Part shown: piece after piece, positions 1-7,068 of the stretch | Layout: the number at the start of each line of letters is the position of its first letter | Position numbering within the stretch: position 1 is the stretch's first letter | Assembly: GCA_937923125.1 (NCBI GenBank) | Contig: CALALK010000306.1 | Location: 1-10,867 of the forward strand | DNA: 10,867 bases | Source: an uncultured Carnobacterium sp. | Lineage (GTDB): Bacteria > Bacillota > Bacilli > Lactobacillales > Aerococcaceae | Reading direction: 5' to 3' | Position numbers and translations under genes: made by a program | Notes under the pieces: generated by a model | The model's input: only the letters and a program-made list of their open reading frames with translations | What the model was told of the DNA's origin: nothing | Database searches by the model: none

Positions 1-915
1 TAATTGCTCATATTTTTTAAACAATGAATTTGTACTCTTAATCGAACCAATCTTTTGACTAATATTTCCGAGCACGTTGAAGATGGTGCTACTTAGTGCC
101 ATTGCTGCTAGAATACTCCCGATACTCACTTCGCCAATATAAGCCAAGTATCCCGTTAGGATGAATACTGAAATTTGGCTAAAAACATTCCCGATACCGC
201 CACTAACGGCAACTTTGGCCATCGATTTACTAAAATCGCGATGCGTATCTCCTACTTCAACCGATTTTTCATGAATTTTTTCTTTTAAATACGCTAGCTT
301 ACGAAAGACGAACAGCGTATCATATCCGCTCAATAAATCCGAAATGGATTTTGCGAATTTTTCATTGGCTTCTGACACTTTGATGGTTTTTTCTGTCAGT
401 TCTGCTGAGAACAAAGCCGGCAACACGGCCATGATGACAATACAGATAGCCGCTAGTAAGACGATAGACCAATGATACATAAACAACGCTACCGCAGAAA
501 TGACCGCAGAAATAATTCCTCCGATGACTTCAAAGGTTGGATTCATCGCATTCCCTTTAATCTGTTCCAAGTCACTTGTAAACCACGAGATGTACGTTTG
601 ACTATTCTTTTCATAAAAGCGTCCATAAGACGTCGCTTCAATAGAATGACTAATACGGTCCCTTAACCATGTTGCTACCTTTTGATTAAAGTAGGCTTGA
701 TAGCGAATCAACATATATGTAAACAATAGATAAAATGCAAAAATAACAACTAAACAAATAGCCTTATAAAAGAAATTATGAATATCCATGTTCACTAAAG
801 TATCTAAAGTCTGCGCATTCACGATACTGGATACAAGCTCCGCCCCTGCAATGAGGGTGAGCAACGTGACCATAATGAACACTTCTTTTTTAAACTTCTG
901 AAAAACAACCCTCAT
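1..915 (-). CDS. ABC exporter, transmembrane domain (3' part outside window)
   Basis: This frame reads open from an ATG at 915 to the left edge, giving 305 residues without a stop; the gene is cut off before its ATP-binding domain. Visible hydrophobic segments lie near residues 12-32, 52-70, 131-147, 150-168 and 236-260, fitting the six-helix membrane domain of type I ABC exporters. The stretch YISWFTSDLEQI (about 108-119) matches the family's conserved region with an nDv..i core, and SDLLSGYDTLFVFRK (about 192-206) resembles its cytoplasmic-helix motif. A GGAG lies about a dozen bases before the start. It has its own promoter and is separated by a terminator from the ABC-2 operon upstream. 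Substrate is unknown; peptide or drug export is possible. The NBD (Walker A, signature, Walker B) expected beyond the edge cannot be seen. Confidence 0.85.
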   Translation of the reverse strand, partial: MRVVFQKFKKEVFIMVTLLTLIAGAELVSSIVNAQTLDTLVNMDIHNFFYKAICLVVIFAFYLLFTYMLIRYQAYFNQKVATWLRDRISHSIEATSYGRFYEKNSQTYISWFTSDLEQIKGNAMNPTFEVIGGIISAVISAVALFMYHWSIVLLAAICIVIMAVLPALFSAELTEKTIKVSEANEKFAKSISDLLSGYDTLFVFRKLAYLKEKIHEKSVEVGDTHRDFSKSMAKVAVSGGIGNVFSQISVFILTGYLAYIGEVSIGSILAAMALSSTIFNVLGNISQKIGSIKSTNSLFKKYEQL

Positions 916-947
916 ACATACTCGCTCCACTTCAAATGATAATTATG

Positions 948-975
948 TTCATAGTGTAACATTGTCTTAATCCAA
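948..975 (-). promoter_or_regulatory. putative sigma-A promoter of the ABC exporter gene
   Basis: On the minus strand a TTGGAT (-35, 970-975) is followed after 16 bases by TATGAA (-10, 948-953), about 33 bases before the exporter start at 915. Matches are moderate (four of six in each box). It is supported by lying between a terminator (1001-1032) and the gene, where a promoter is needed. Confidence 0.4.
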
Positions 976-978
976 TGT
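959..978. repeat. inverted repeat, possible operator
   Basis: ACATTG (959-964) and CAATGT (973-978) form a perfect 6-base dyad with an 8-base centre. It covers the putative -35 box and part of the spacer of the exporter promoter, which is where a repressor would bind. No regulator is encoded next to it in this window, so the operator role is inference. Confidence 0.4.
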
Positions 979-1000
979 ATATAGGACTTTTGTAGGAAAA

Positions 1001-1032
1001 TAAAAGAAAAGTGAGGATTTTTAGCTCCTCAC
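1001..1032 (-). terminator. intrinsic terminator of the ABC-2 operon
   Basis: GTGAGGA (1011-1017) pairs perfectly with TCCTCAC (1026-1032) around an 8-base loop. On the minus strand the stem is followed by TTTTCTTTTATTTT. The TGA stop codon of the upstream permease (1029-1031) lies inside the stem, so translation and termination signals overlap. Confidence 0.85.
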
Positions 1033-2090
1033 TTCCTTATATTTTTTAGTCTTATGCCAATGAACACAATGGAGAAGACCACCCCTGCAAAAGCTCCTAT
1101 CACAAGTGGGATTCCATGTTGTAGGGCTGGTAATAAACTGAACGGTAAAATCTCTCCTAACTGATACCCTTGAATACTCAAATAGCAAAGTATAAAGAGG
1201 ATAACCGTCGAAATCATCGTATCTTTCACCCAAGAAAAAAGAAACATATGCGCAATGAATAAGCCAACAATTGCTAGCAATGGATATCCAATCGCCAATA
1301 AGATTCCTCGAACTGCTGAAATAAAGATTATTTCCTCATTAGAAACATACGATACAGGAAACAGAAAAACATTCTCTTGAATTAGGATTCCATATGCCAC
1401 TACAGGCAGAATCACCAGCAGACTAGGAAAAGCATAAAAGTATTTTAAAGAATAGATCGTTTCTGCGACTAATTCTTCTTTATTAGAAATCGGCACTACT
1501 TCGAGTAGTGTTTGATGCCGATGCTTTCTTTCTAAAAATTCCCCAACTTGTACAAGGAAAAAGAAGATAAGTAAGCCATAGCCAAGAAGTTGAAAACTCG
1601 TCTGTATAAAATCACCATACTGATAATAGGTTTGGTAGGATATCTCTTTTTCAACTAAATAATGGAATAATTGGAGTTTAGCTTTAATTTGCATAGGACT
1701 CTCTAACGAATCCGCCCATTCTTCTGGGCCGCTCCTTAAAAGAGATTCAACCAATTCCAATCGTTTTTCATAAATCGGAATCAGCCGTTCCGTTTTCCCC
1801 TTCACTGTATAAATCCCATTTTCCTGGGCATAGGTTTGGTAAAGCGCCTGGAAAGTAGTATTCATCTCTTTCTTTGTATCTTCATCGATCGTCACTTGGT
1901 TCTCAAATGATTCTTTAAGATCGTCTATCTGAGAAAACTGTCTCTCAATCACATCTTTTAAGACCGGTTTCCCTGCAAAGTGATGATATCCCACGACAAA
2001 CATCGCAACTACTAAAATAAGAAGCGGTATCTTATAGAAAAATCCTCTTTTCTTTAAATGCATTCTATCTAATTGAACCCATCTACTCAT
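1029..2090 (-). CDS. ABC-2 type permease, second subunit
   Basis: A 353-residue membrane protein. Hydrophobic segments lie near 21-35, 165-182, 218-236, 264-287, 291-306 and 328-346, with a large, charged, mostly helical region (about 36-160) between the first and second that should face outside. The loop after segment 2 (LERKHRHQTLLEVVP, about 185-200) resembles the ABC-2 permease loop with a charged 'ER..g' stretch followed by a Pro. It has the same architecture as the permease upstream, suggesting an ancient duplication and a heterodimeric channel. Its start overlaps the previous stop by four bases (ATGA at 2087-2090), so the two are translationally coupled; an AGGAGG ribosome site precedes it. 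It is the last gene of the operon. No closer family name or substrate can be given from sequence alone. Confidence 0.8.
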   Translation of the reverse strand: MSRWVQLDRMHLKKRGFFYKIPLLILVVAMFVVGYHHFAGKPVLKDVIERQFSQIDDLKESFENQVTIDEDTKKEMNTTFQALYQTYAQENGIYTVKGKTERLIPIYEKRLELVESLLRSGPEEWADSLESPMQIKAKLQLFHYLVEKEISYQTYYQYGDFIQTSFQLLGYGLLIFFFLVQVGEFLERKHRHQTLLEVVPISNKEELVAETIYSLKYFYAFPSLLVILPVVAYGILIQENVFLFPVSYVSNEEIIFISAVRGILLAIGYPLLAIVGLFIAHMFLFSWVKDTMISTVILFILCYLSIQGYQLGEILPFSLLPALQHGIPLVIGAFAGVVFSIVFIGIRLKNIRK

Positions 2091-3277
2091 ACTGAACCTC
2101 CTCGTCTATGACGCTCTTCCCAGCATGAAGTTCCAACTGTGAATAAGAAGAATACGAACGCTCCTACAAGTAAACTGGCACATCCGTTTGAAATCGTAAA
2201 CGTACCCGTCGCGTAAAAATCATCTTTCATTCCTTGGATTACAGAGCCAAAGTTCACATAGTACAGTGGCAACTTGTCTGCAATAGAAGGATAAATCTTC
2301 ATGGAACGGAAGATAGGCTCTGCCCAAATAACCATCAGCCCTGCGATGAACCCTACCATCTTATTTCTACTCAACTGATTACACCATGCGACGAGATTGA
2401 TTAAGAATAGTAGCACACACGCTGCAAAGAGTAGGATGATTCCGATAAATTGTAACGGAAGCATGAGGATCTCCTCCTCCCCACGAAATACAAGAAACGG
2501 CGAAGTGAGGTTGTCCCAGCCAAAAGATATGCTCTGTACTAAGAAAACTACAAATAAAGCAAGAAGTACAAGCGCCATATTCACAATCCAGTAACTACTG
2601 ATTTTTTGTAATATATATTTCCACTGACGAATCGGCTTCACCGCTAACATACTACGATGCTTCCAATCATCTAAAAGGATAGGACTGATAAATAGAAGCA
2701 AGATTGAAAATAGAGCAGGCAGCCAATACATTATCGGTTCATTATATTTTGTCCATTCCATCCAAAATATCCGATTGACCATTTGTAAAATATCGTCTAA
2801 TTGATAACGTTCCTGCGCCTCTAAAGAACGAAACTCCATTAAAAGTTGTTTGACATTCTTATACTCTAACTGTTCCTGCTTACTAGGATTAAATCCAATT
2901 GTATTGTAAATTGGAAGGGGCGAGTGTTCTTTATCTCGTAACTCAAGACGTAGCTCCCAAAAATGAATCTGTTCTTTTATATAAGTTTTATAATCTTGGT
3001 TTTGAAACGCTGTTACTGAACGATGATAAGCAACTGAATTCTCTAGCCATTTTTCCTCTGTTTCCGTTAAACTTTTTTTCTTTGCTTCCTCTTCATATTC
3101 ATTGATTAGTATCAAATGAATTTTATCTCCTTGATTTAAACTGCTATTCAAAAGTTCGTTGAGAGAAGATTTTTGTTGAAAATTCATCACAAGAAAAACA
3201 ACCATCAGCAGTACACAACCGATGAACTGAATTTTCATTAATCGATTTCGAACAATCAACAGTAATTGCGTTCTCAT
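2087..3277 (-). CDS. ABC-2 type permease, first subunit
   Basis: A 396-residue membrane protein with hydrophobic segments near 17-33, 183-203, 229-249, 272-296, 307-322 and 364-385. Residues 34-180 form a long hydrophilic, Lys/Glu-rich probable extracellular domain. After segment 2, LLDDWKHRSMLAVKPIRQWK (about 201-220) fits the conserved cytoplasmic loop of ABC-2 permeases that contacts the ATPase. The start has an AGAGGAG ribosome site. It lies 36 bases after the ATPase gene and overlaps the next permease by four bases, so all three form one unit. The large loop between helices 1 and 2, shared with its partner, recalls ABC-2 permeases that carry an ectodomain. Exporter of a lipid, peptide or drug is likely; the substrate is not recognisable. 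Confidence 0.8.
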   Translation of the reverse strand: MRTQLLLIVRNRLMKIQFIGCVLLMVVFLVMNFQQKSSLNELLNSSLNQGDKIHLILINEYEEEAKKKSLTETEEKWLENSVAYHRSVTAFQNQDYKTYIKEQIHFWELRLELRDKEHSPLPIYNTIGFNPSKQEQLEYKNVKQLLMEFRSLEAQERYQLDDILQMVNRIFWMEWTKYNEPIMYWLPALFSILLLFISPILLDDWKHRSMLAVKPIRQWKYILQKISSYWIVNMALVLLALFVVFLVQSISFGWDNLTSPFLVFRGEEEILMLPLQFIGIILLFAACVLLFLINLVAWCNQLSRNKMVGFIAGLMVIWAEPIFRSMKIYPSIADKLPLYYVNFGSVIQGMKDDFYATGTFTISNGCASLLVGAFVFFLFTVGTSCWEERHRRGGSV

Positions 3278-3313
3278 TTTATCTTCTCCTCTCTTTTTAA
3301 ACTCTCGATTGTA

Positions 3314-4198
3314 CTATCCGTACAGTTCTTTATAAAGGGCATAACACCCTTTTACTCCAATCTTAATTTCACTAAATTGATGGATGTCTTCTAATATCCA
3401 CTTCCATTTTTCTTCTGAATACTCTCCAGGCGTAAGGTGGATGCTCAGCTGTCTTTCTTCGCTATTCATCATTTCTACTTCACTTTGAAATTCTTCTACA
3501 AACTTTTCGAAACGTTCTTTTGAAACAAAGGTCAATTGAAGTATATCCATCCCTTCCGCTTGCGGTGAATATTCCAATGCGATTCGCTTCTCTTTAATAA
3601 AATAAATCTTGTCGGCAATCAAATCGAGATTGTTCAGTAAATGTGAAGCCATCACAATCGTTTTCCCTTCATTTCTTAACTGTCTCAACACTCTAGAAAT
3701 TAATTCCACATTATCCGGATCCAATCCGTTCATCACCTCATCAACAAGCATGTAATCTGCTTTTGTTACCAGTATTAATGCAAAACAAAGGCGTTGCCGC
3801 ATCCCGAGTGAATACTCGCCCACTTTATGATGAATATAGTCTTCCATTTTCAACTGCTCTACCACAGTTTGAACCGTTCCAGAAGCTACTTTCCACATCG
3901 AGGCATAGAAATTCAAATGTTCGATTCCATTTAACTCATCGTATAATTCAGATTGATCCGGCATCTTTACAATATGCTGTCTCATAAATAAGGTATCGGT
4001 TGTATAATTCTTTCCTTGATAAGAAACCGAAATACCGTTATTTCTTAAGTGTCCTGACAATATTTGGATAAGCGTAGATTTTCCTACACCATTTGGTGCT
4101 ACTAGTCCAATAATCTGAGATGGTGGAAGATGCAAGTCAATCTGATTTAGAACCTCTTTTTCTCCATATGAAAAACTTTTAATATGAACTTCTAGCAT
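3314..4198 (-). CDS. ABC transporter ATP-binding protein
   Basis: A 294-residue cytoplasmic ATPase that should power the two permeases encoded directly downstream. Walker A is APNGVGKST (34-42; the first position is Ala, not the usual Gly). The Q-loop region follows near 80-82 (PDQ), the signature is SLGMRQR (130-136), the Walker B is YMLVDE (149-154), the D-loop lies in GLDP (158-161), and the H-loop is ASH with His186. The signature form SLGMRQR is typical of ATPases that pair with ABC-2 permeases. After the usual Walker B Glu, Val replaces the common Pro (DEV rather than DEP). About 90 residues after the core form a C-terminal extension without a motif I recognise. The start has AAGGAG eight bases upstream and a convincing extended -10 promoter. 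Confidence 0.92.
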   Translation of the reverse strand: MLEVHIKSFSYGEKEVLNQIDLHLPPSQIIGLVAPNGVGKSTLIQILSGHLRNNGISVSYQGKNYTTDTLFMRQHIVKMPDQSELYDELNGIEHLNFYASMWKVASGTVQTVVEQLKMEDYIHHKVGEYSLGMRQRLCFALILVTKADYMLVDEVMNGLDPDNVELISRVLRQLRNEGKTIVMASHLLNNLDLIADKIYFIKEKRIALEYSPQAEGMDILQLTFVSKERFEKFVEEFQSEVEMMNSEERQLSIHLTPGEYSEEKWKWILEDIHQFSEIKIGVKGCYALYKELYG

Positions 4199-4257
4199 TC
4201 GAGCGACTCCTTTCCTTATTCGTTCATTTTATACTCGTTACCGCTTTCTTTATTGAA

Positions 4258-4266
4258 ATTATAGCA
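4258..4266 (-). promoter_or_regulatory. extended -10 promoter of the ABC-2 operon
   Basis: The minus strand reads TGCTATAAT, a perfect -10 hexamer (4258-4263) with the TGn extension (4264-4266), about 60 bases before the ATPase start. No good -35 exists at 16-18 bases, but an extended -10 can work without one, and the DNA upstream is rich in A-tracts. Confidence 0.7.
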
Positions 4267-4349
4267 AATTTTTCTTTTAGAAAATAGAGTTCTTTTGTAT
4301 TTTCAATCAAAATCCTATAAAAAAATCGACTTTTGTTTGATTTTTGCAC

Positions 4350-4380
4350 AAAAAAACCACACCTCTATTCTGAAGTGTGG
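4350..4380 (-). terminator. intrinsic terminator after rlmN
   Basis: CCACAC (4357-4362) pairs with GTGTGG (4375-4380), extended inward by a G-T wobble and two more pairs. On the minus strand the stem is followed by seven T. It lies just downstream of the rlmN stop and insulates it from the ABC operon. Confidence 0.9.
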
Positions 4381-4393
4381 TAGCTCTATTTTA

Positions 4394-5509
4394 TTATGCT
4401 TTTGTTTTTTCAGCGCGGTCACGTTTCATTTGGCTTGAACGTAATTGTCCGCAGGCTGCTTCGATATCATGTCCGAATTCTTTACGAACGACACAGTTGA
4501 TGTGGTTTTTCTTCAACACATCGTAGAAAGCAACTACGCGTTCTTTTCCACTACGTTCGTATTGGTCATGTTCACGAACTTTGTTATAAGGAATTAAGTT
4601 GACATATGAAAGACGTTTCTTATCCGCAAGAAGGTCGGCCAATTGTTGCGCTTGTTCCACAGAATCATTCACGTGATCGAGCATGATGTACTCGAAGGTT
4701 ACACGACGGTTGGTTTTAGCAATATATTCATTAATCGCATCCATCACGACTTCGATTGGATATTTACGGTTGATACGCATGATACGAGAACGTGTATCGT
4801 TATCTGGTGCGTGAAGTGACAATGCAAGGTTCACTTGTAATCCTTCGTCTGCGAACTCGCGAATTTTTGGAGCCAAACCACTTGTAGATACAGTGATATG
4901 ACGAGCCCCGATTCCAAGTCCTTTATCAGAGTTGACCACTTTCAAGAATTTAATCACGTTATCATAGTTATCGAATGGTTCCCCAATCCCCATGACTACG
5001 ATATGGCTGACACGGTCCCCAGGAGACACTTCGTCTAAAGTACGTTGCACGTGCATGACTTGCGCTACGATTTCCCCAGCAACAAGGTCACGTTGTTTTG
5101 CGATAATTCCGCTGGCACAGAAAGTACATCCGATATTACATCCTACTTGTGTGGTCACACAGATAGATAAGCCGTATTCTTGTGGCATTAATACCGTTTC
5201 GATTAAGAGGCCGTCTGCTAATTCAAAGAGGAATTTACGTGTTCCGTCTGTTGATTGTTGTTTGATACGTTCGTTTAACACTGGGAATGTGAACTCTTCT
5301 TGTAACTCCTCAATCAGTGATTTTGGCAAGTTTGTCATTTCTTCAAAACTGGTTACACGTTTGCGGTAAAGCCAGTCCCATAATTGACCTGCTCTGAATT
5401 TCTTTTCGCCTTTTGCTTCAAACCAAGCTGTTAGCTCTTCTAGTGGCATGCCGTAAATAATCGGTTTTCCTTCATATTGACGAACCACTCGTCCAATTTT
5501 TCTAACCAT
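4394..5509 (-). CDS. rlmN: 23S rRNA (adenine-C2)-methyltransferase RlmN, radical SAM
   Basis: RlmN methylates C2 of A2503 in 23S rRNA and also A37 of some tRNAs, using S-adenosylmethionine twice: as methyl donor and as radical source. The 371-residue protein carries the radical-SAM cluster motif with Cys124, Cys128 and Cys131 (CNIGCTFC). Cys117 matches E. coli Cys118, and Cys353 near the C-terminus (EAACGQL) matches the methyl-carrying Cys355. GIGEP (174-178) is the SAM-binding GGE-like motif. Length and motif order are normal, so the gene appears intact. The start has GAGGAA upstream. It begins 15 bases after the asparaginase stop, without room for a clear promoter, so it is probably read from the ansA transcript. 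A Cfr resistance methyltransferase is the other possibility, but the sequence reads as RlmN: it has the usual RlmN N-terminal domain and is in a housekeeping setting. Confidence 0.96.
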   Translation of the reverse strand: MVRKIGRVVRQYEGKPIIYGMPLEELTAWFEAKGEKKFRAGQLWDWLYRKRVTSFEEMTNLPKSLIEELQEEFTFPVLNERIKQQSTDGTRKFLFELADGLLIETVLMPQEYGLSICVTTQVGCNIGCTFCASGIIAKQRDLVAGEIVAQVMHVQRTLDEVSPGDRVSHIVVMGIGEPFDNYDNVIKFLKVVNSDKGLGIGARHITVSTSGLAPKIREFADEGLQVNLALSLHAPDNDTRSRIMRINRKYPIEVVMDAINEYIAKTNRRVTFEYIMLDHVNDSVEQAQQLADLLADKKRLSYVNLIPYNKVREHDQYERSGKERVVAFYDVLKKNHINCVVRKEFGHDIEAACGQLRSSQMKRDRAEKTKA

Positions 5510-5524
5510 ATCTATTCCTCTTTC

Positions 5525-6493
5525 CTATACTTGAAATGCTCTAATGATTGTTTCTCTGTTTGCATGAGCGCTTAATAACACCGATAATTTCACACGAGCC
5601 TTTTGTCCGCTAAGCCCTGTTGTGAAAATCACTCCTGCTTCATGAAGCTGTTTGCCTCCGCCAAGATAATTATAGACATCATACGTTACACCGTTAAATG
5701 CGCGGGACACCAGAACGACTGGAATTCCTTTATCTAAGCAACGTTGCAATCCAGAAAGTGCCATTGGTGGGAGATTCCCTGCTCCAAGAGCTTCGATGAC
5801 TACTCCATTGGCATCTGAATCGGCAATGGCATCAAATAACATGGAATCCATTCCAGCATATGCTTTTAATAAGTATACCTTATCCAAGAGTTCTTTAATT
5901 GGATAATATTCATGATGTAAGAATTTTTGGAAGTAAATGACTTCACTCTTTGATACTAATCCAAGCGGTCCAAAGGTTGGTGTTTGGAAAGTCGCAACGT
6001 TTGTAGTATGTGTCTTTGTCACATATGTTGCCGCATGAACTTCATCATTCATCACGACAAGAACGCCTTTATCCACACTCTCTGGACTCGTTACCGTAAT
6101 AATGGCACTGCGTAAGTTCGCTAACCCGTCCGCTCCAATTTCATTGCTGGAACGCATCGCTCCCGTTAAAACGATTGGGAATGTTCCATCTGTTGTTAAC
6201 TCTAAAAAATACGCCGTTTCTTCTAATGTATCAGTTCCGTGAGTCACCACCGCTCCGTCAAAGCCTTCCTGTTGCGCTTGAACGATTCGCTTTTGAACTT
6301 CCCACATTTTTTCCTCCGTCATATGTGGAGACGGAAGATTAAATAGATCCTCTACGACGACACTTGCGATTGGTGCAAAAATGGTGTCGGAGTTGGTTAA
6401 TGGGTTTGTGCTTGTTGGGGTTACGTTACCGGTTGAGCGGTCTTCACTCATGGCAATCGTACCACCGGTGTTTATGACGATAATTTTCTTCAT
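5525..6493 (-). CDS. ansA: L-asparaginase, type I (cytoplasmic)
   Basis: Hydrolyses L-asparagine to aspartate and ammonia. From the ATG at 6493 the protein has 322 residues, normal for the family, and begins with the typical strand MKKIIVINTGGTIAM. Thr12 in TGGTIA is the nucleophile; HGTDT supplies the second catalytic Thr-Asp pair (Thr87-Asp88), and a Lys near 160 (YVTKT) fits the catalytic lysine. There is no signal peptide, hence type I. The frame stays open upstream to a GTG at 6580, but that 29-residue extension reads through a hairpin, lacks a good ribosome site and is absent from the family's usual start; I reject it. An ATG at 6514 (seven codons earlier) is a real alternative, because no ribosome site clearly decides between them. 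It lies directly downstream of an unusual palindromic region and is probably co-transcribed with rlmN. Confidence 0.93.
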   Translation of the reverse strand: MKKIIVINTGGTIAMSEDRSTGNVTPTSTNPLTNSDTIFAPIASVVVEDLFNLPSPHMTEEKMWEVQKRIVQAQQEGFDGAVVTHGTDTLEETAYFLELTTDGTFPIVLTGAMRSSNEIGADGLANLRSAIITVTSPESVDKGVLVVMNDEVHAATYVTKTHTTNVATFQTPTFGPLGLVSKSEVIYFQKFLHHEYYPIKELLDKVYLLKAYAGMDSMLFDAIADSDANGVVIEALGAGNLPPMALSGLQRCLDKGIPVVLVSRAFNGVTYDVYNYLGGGKQLHEAGVIFTTGLSGQKARVKLSVLLSAHANRETIIRAFQV

Positions 6494-6537
6494 GGCGCTA
6501 CTACTTTCTTTCATTTTCTCTTTACATAGGATACCAC

Positions 6538-6568
6538 AAAATAGCAAAAAGTGCCGAAGTATTTGTAA
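6538..6568 (-). promoter_or_regulatory. possible ansA-proximal promoter
   Basis: On the minus strand TTACAA (6563-6568) and TATTTT (6538-6543) are separated by 19 bases, and the -10 carries a TGn extension. It would start transcription close to ansA and leave the palindromic element upstream of the transcript. Spacing is long and the -10 weak; it competes with the candidate at 6973-7002. Confidence 0.25.
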
Positions 6569-6584
6569 GTAAATACGCACTTTT
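6546..6584 (-). terminator. terminator-like hairpin upstream of ansA
   Basis: GTGC (6551-6554) and GTATTT (6559-6564) pair with AAATAC (6571-6576) and GCAC (6577-6580) around a 6-base loop, with a 4-base bulge (6555-6558). A-T pairs extend the base of the stem. On the minus strand a T run (6554 down to 6546) follows. It could terminate transcripts before ansA. On the plus strand TTTTCTTTTT follows, so it could also act in that direction. The 6569-6580 half is also one arm of the large palindrome, so the two structures exclude each other. Confidence 0.5.
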
Positions 6585-6760
6585 CTTTTTCGGGTTTCTT
6601 CATAGTAATGGTAATGGGGTACCGGTTCGAGCCCCTTGGGCTCTCTCCTTTAAAGCCTCAAAGCAGGAGTAAAAAATAAATTTCTAACTCCTGCTAATTC
6701 GCATTTAATACTATTCCCCATTACTATTACTATAGAACCCGAAAAAATGTGCGTATTTAC
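6569..6760. repeat. 192-base nested palindromic element
   Basis: The outer arms 6569-6619 and 6716-6760 are imperfect inverted copies. Perfect blocks are GTAAATACGCAC with 6749-6760, TTTTTCGGGTT with 6736-6746, and an 18-base block (6602-6619 with 6716-6733) with one mismatch that would be a G-U pair in minus-strand RNA. The 96-base centre holds two perfect hairpins: GAGCCC/GGGCTC (6629-6643, 3-base loop) and AGCAGGAGT/ACTCCTGCT (6662-6695, 16-base loop). The RNA would be one long stem closing a multi-branch loop. No transposase or protein-coding capacity is visible. It could be a leader regulatory RNA for ansA, a non-autonomous mobile repeat, or a structured small RNA. Confidence 0.75.
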
Positions 6761-6972
6761 TTTCTGCTTTGATAAAAAAATGAAAAAAAGTGTTGCGCCA
6801 CTCAGTTTGAAGGAACCTGTGCAGGGTGTTAGAAAGTGCATCCTACCGAGTTTTTTGAGACTTTTCGGTAATTTGAAGTGGGGTGTGACTGAAAAAAATT
6901 TTTTTGATTTTTTCTCGGAAAATTTACTACACTAATCAGAATTTGTACAAACGACCTGAAAAGGGGATGTTG

Positions 6973-7002
6973 AATATACCGCTAAAAATCGCATCATTTC
7001 AA
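6973..7002 (-). promoter_or_regulatory. putative distal promoter of ansA-rlmN
   Basis: TTGAAA (minus strand, 6997-7002) and TATATT (6973-6978) are separated by 18 bases; both boxes are good matches to sigma-A. If used, the transcript would have a leader of roughly 470 bases containing the whole palindromic element before ansA. A GTTGAA/TTCAAC dyad (6969-6974 and 6998-7003) brackets the promoter. Confidence 0.4.
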
Positions 7003-7034
7003 CGTTTATATTTTAATTTTCATTTTAAAATTTG

Positions 7035-7068
7035 AAATGTAACATATATGCTACATTTTTATTTTTTG
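7035..7068 (+). terminator. plus-strand terminator-like hairpin with no upstream gene
   Basis: AAATGTA (7035-7041) pairs with TACATTT (7052-7058), with CAT/ATG extending the stem inside, followed by TTTATTTTTT. AT-rich and therefore weak. Nothing on the plus strand upstream needs it unless a small RNA is transcribed there. Confidence 0.35.

Noticed and set aside
4320..4346. AAAAATC/GATTTTT inverted repeat upstream of the ABC-2 operon promoter
   Set aside because: Only A-T rich pairing, adjacent to a clearly stronger terminator; not enough to call a separate element.
4992..5369. 125-codon plus-strand frame opposite rlmN
   Set aside because: Antisense shadow of a gene with complete catalytic motifs; no ribosome site and no domain.
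6618..6637. GGTTCGAGCCCC resembling a tRNA T-arm, and GGTACCG resembling a T-box core (plus strand)
   Set aside because: The flanking bases do not form a T-arm stem, there is no acceptor, D or anticodon arm, the T-box UGG bulge is missing, and no plus-strand gene lies downstream.
6650..6841. 63-codon minus-strand frame inside the palindrome region
   Set aside because: It reads through the two inner hairpins, and the only AGG is too close to the start. Best explained as chance translation of structured DNA.
6915..6932. CodY-box-like AATTTTCCGAGAAAA on the minus strand
   Set aside because: About four mismatches to the 15-base consensus in a very AT-rich stretch; expected by chance.
6747..6935. 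62-codon plus-strand frame across the right palindrome arm
   Set aside because: No ribosome site, starts inside an inverted repeat arm, low-complexity Phe/Lys composition, and no recognisable domain.
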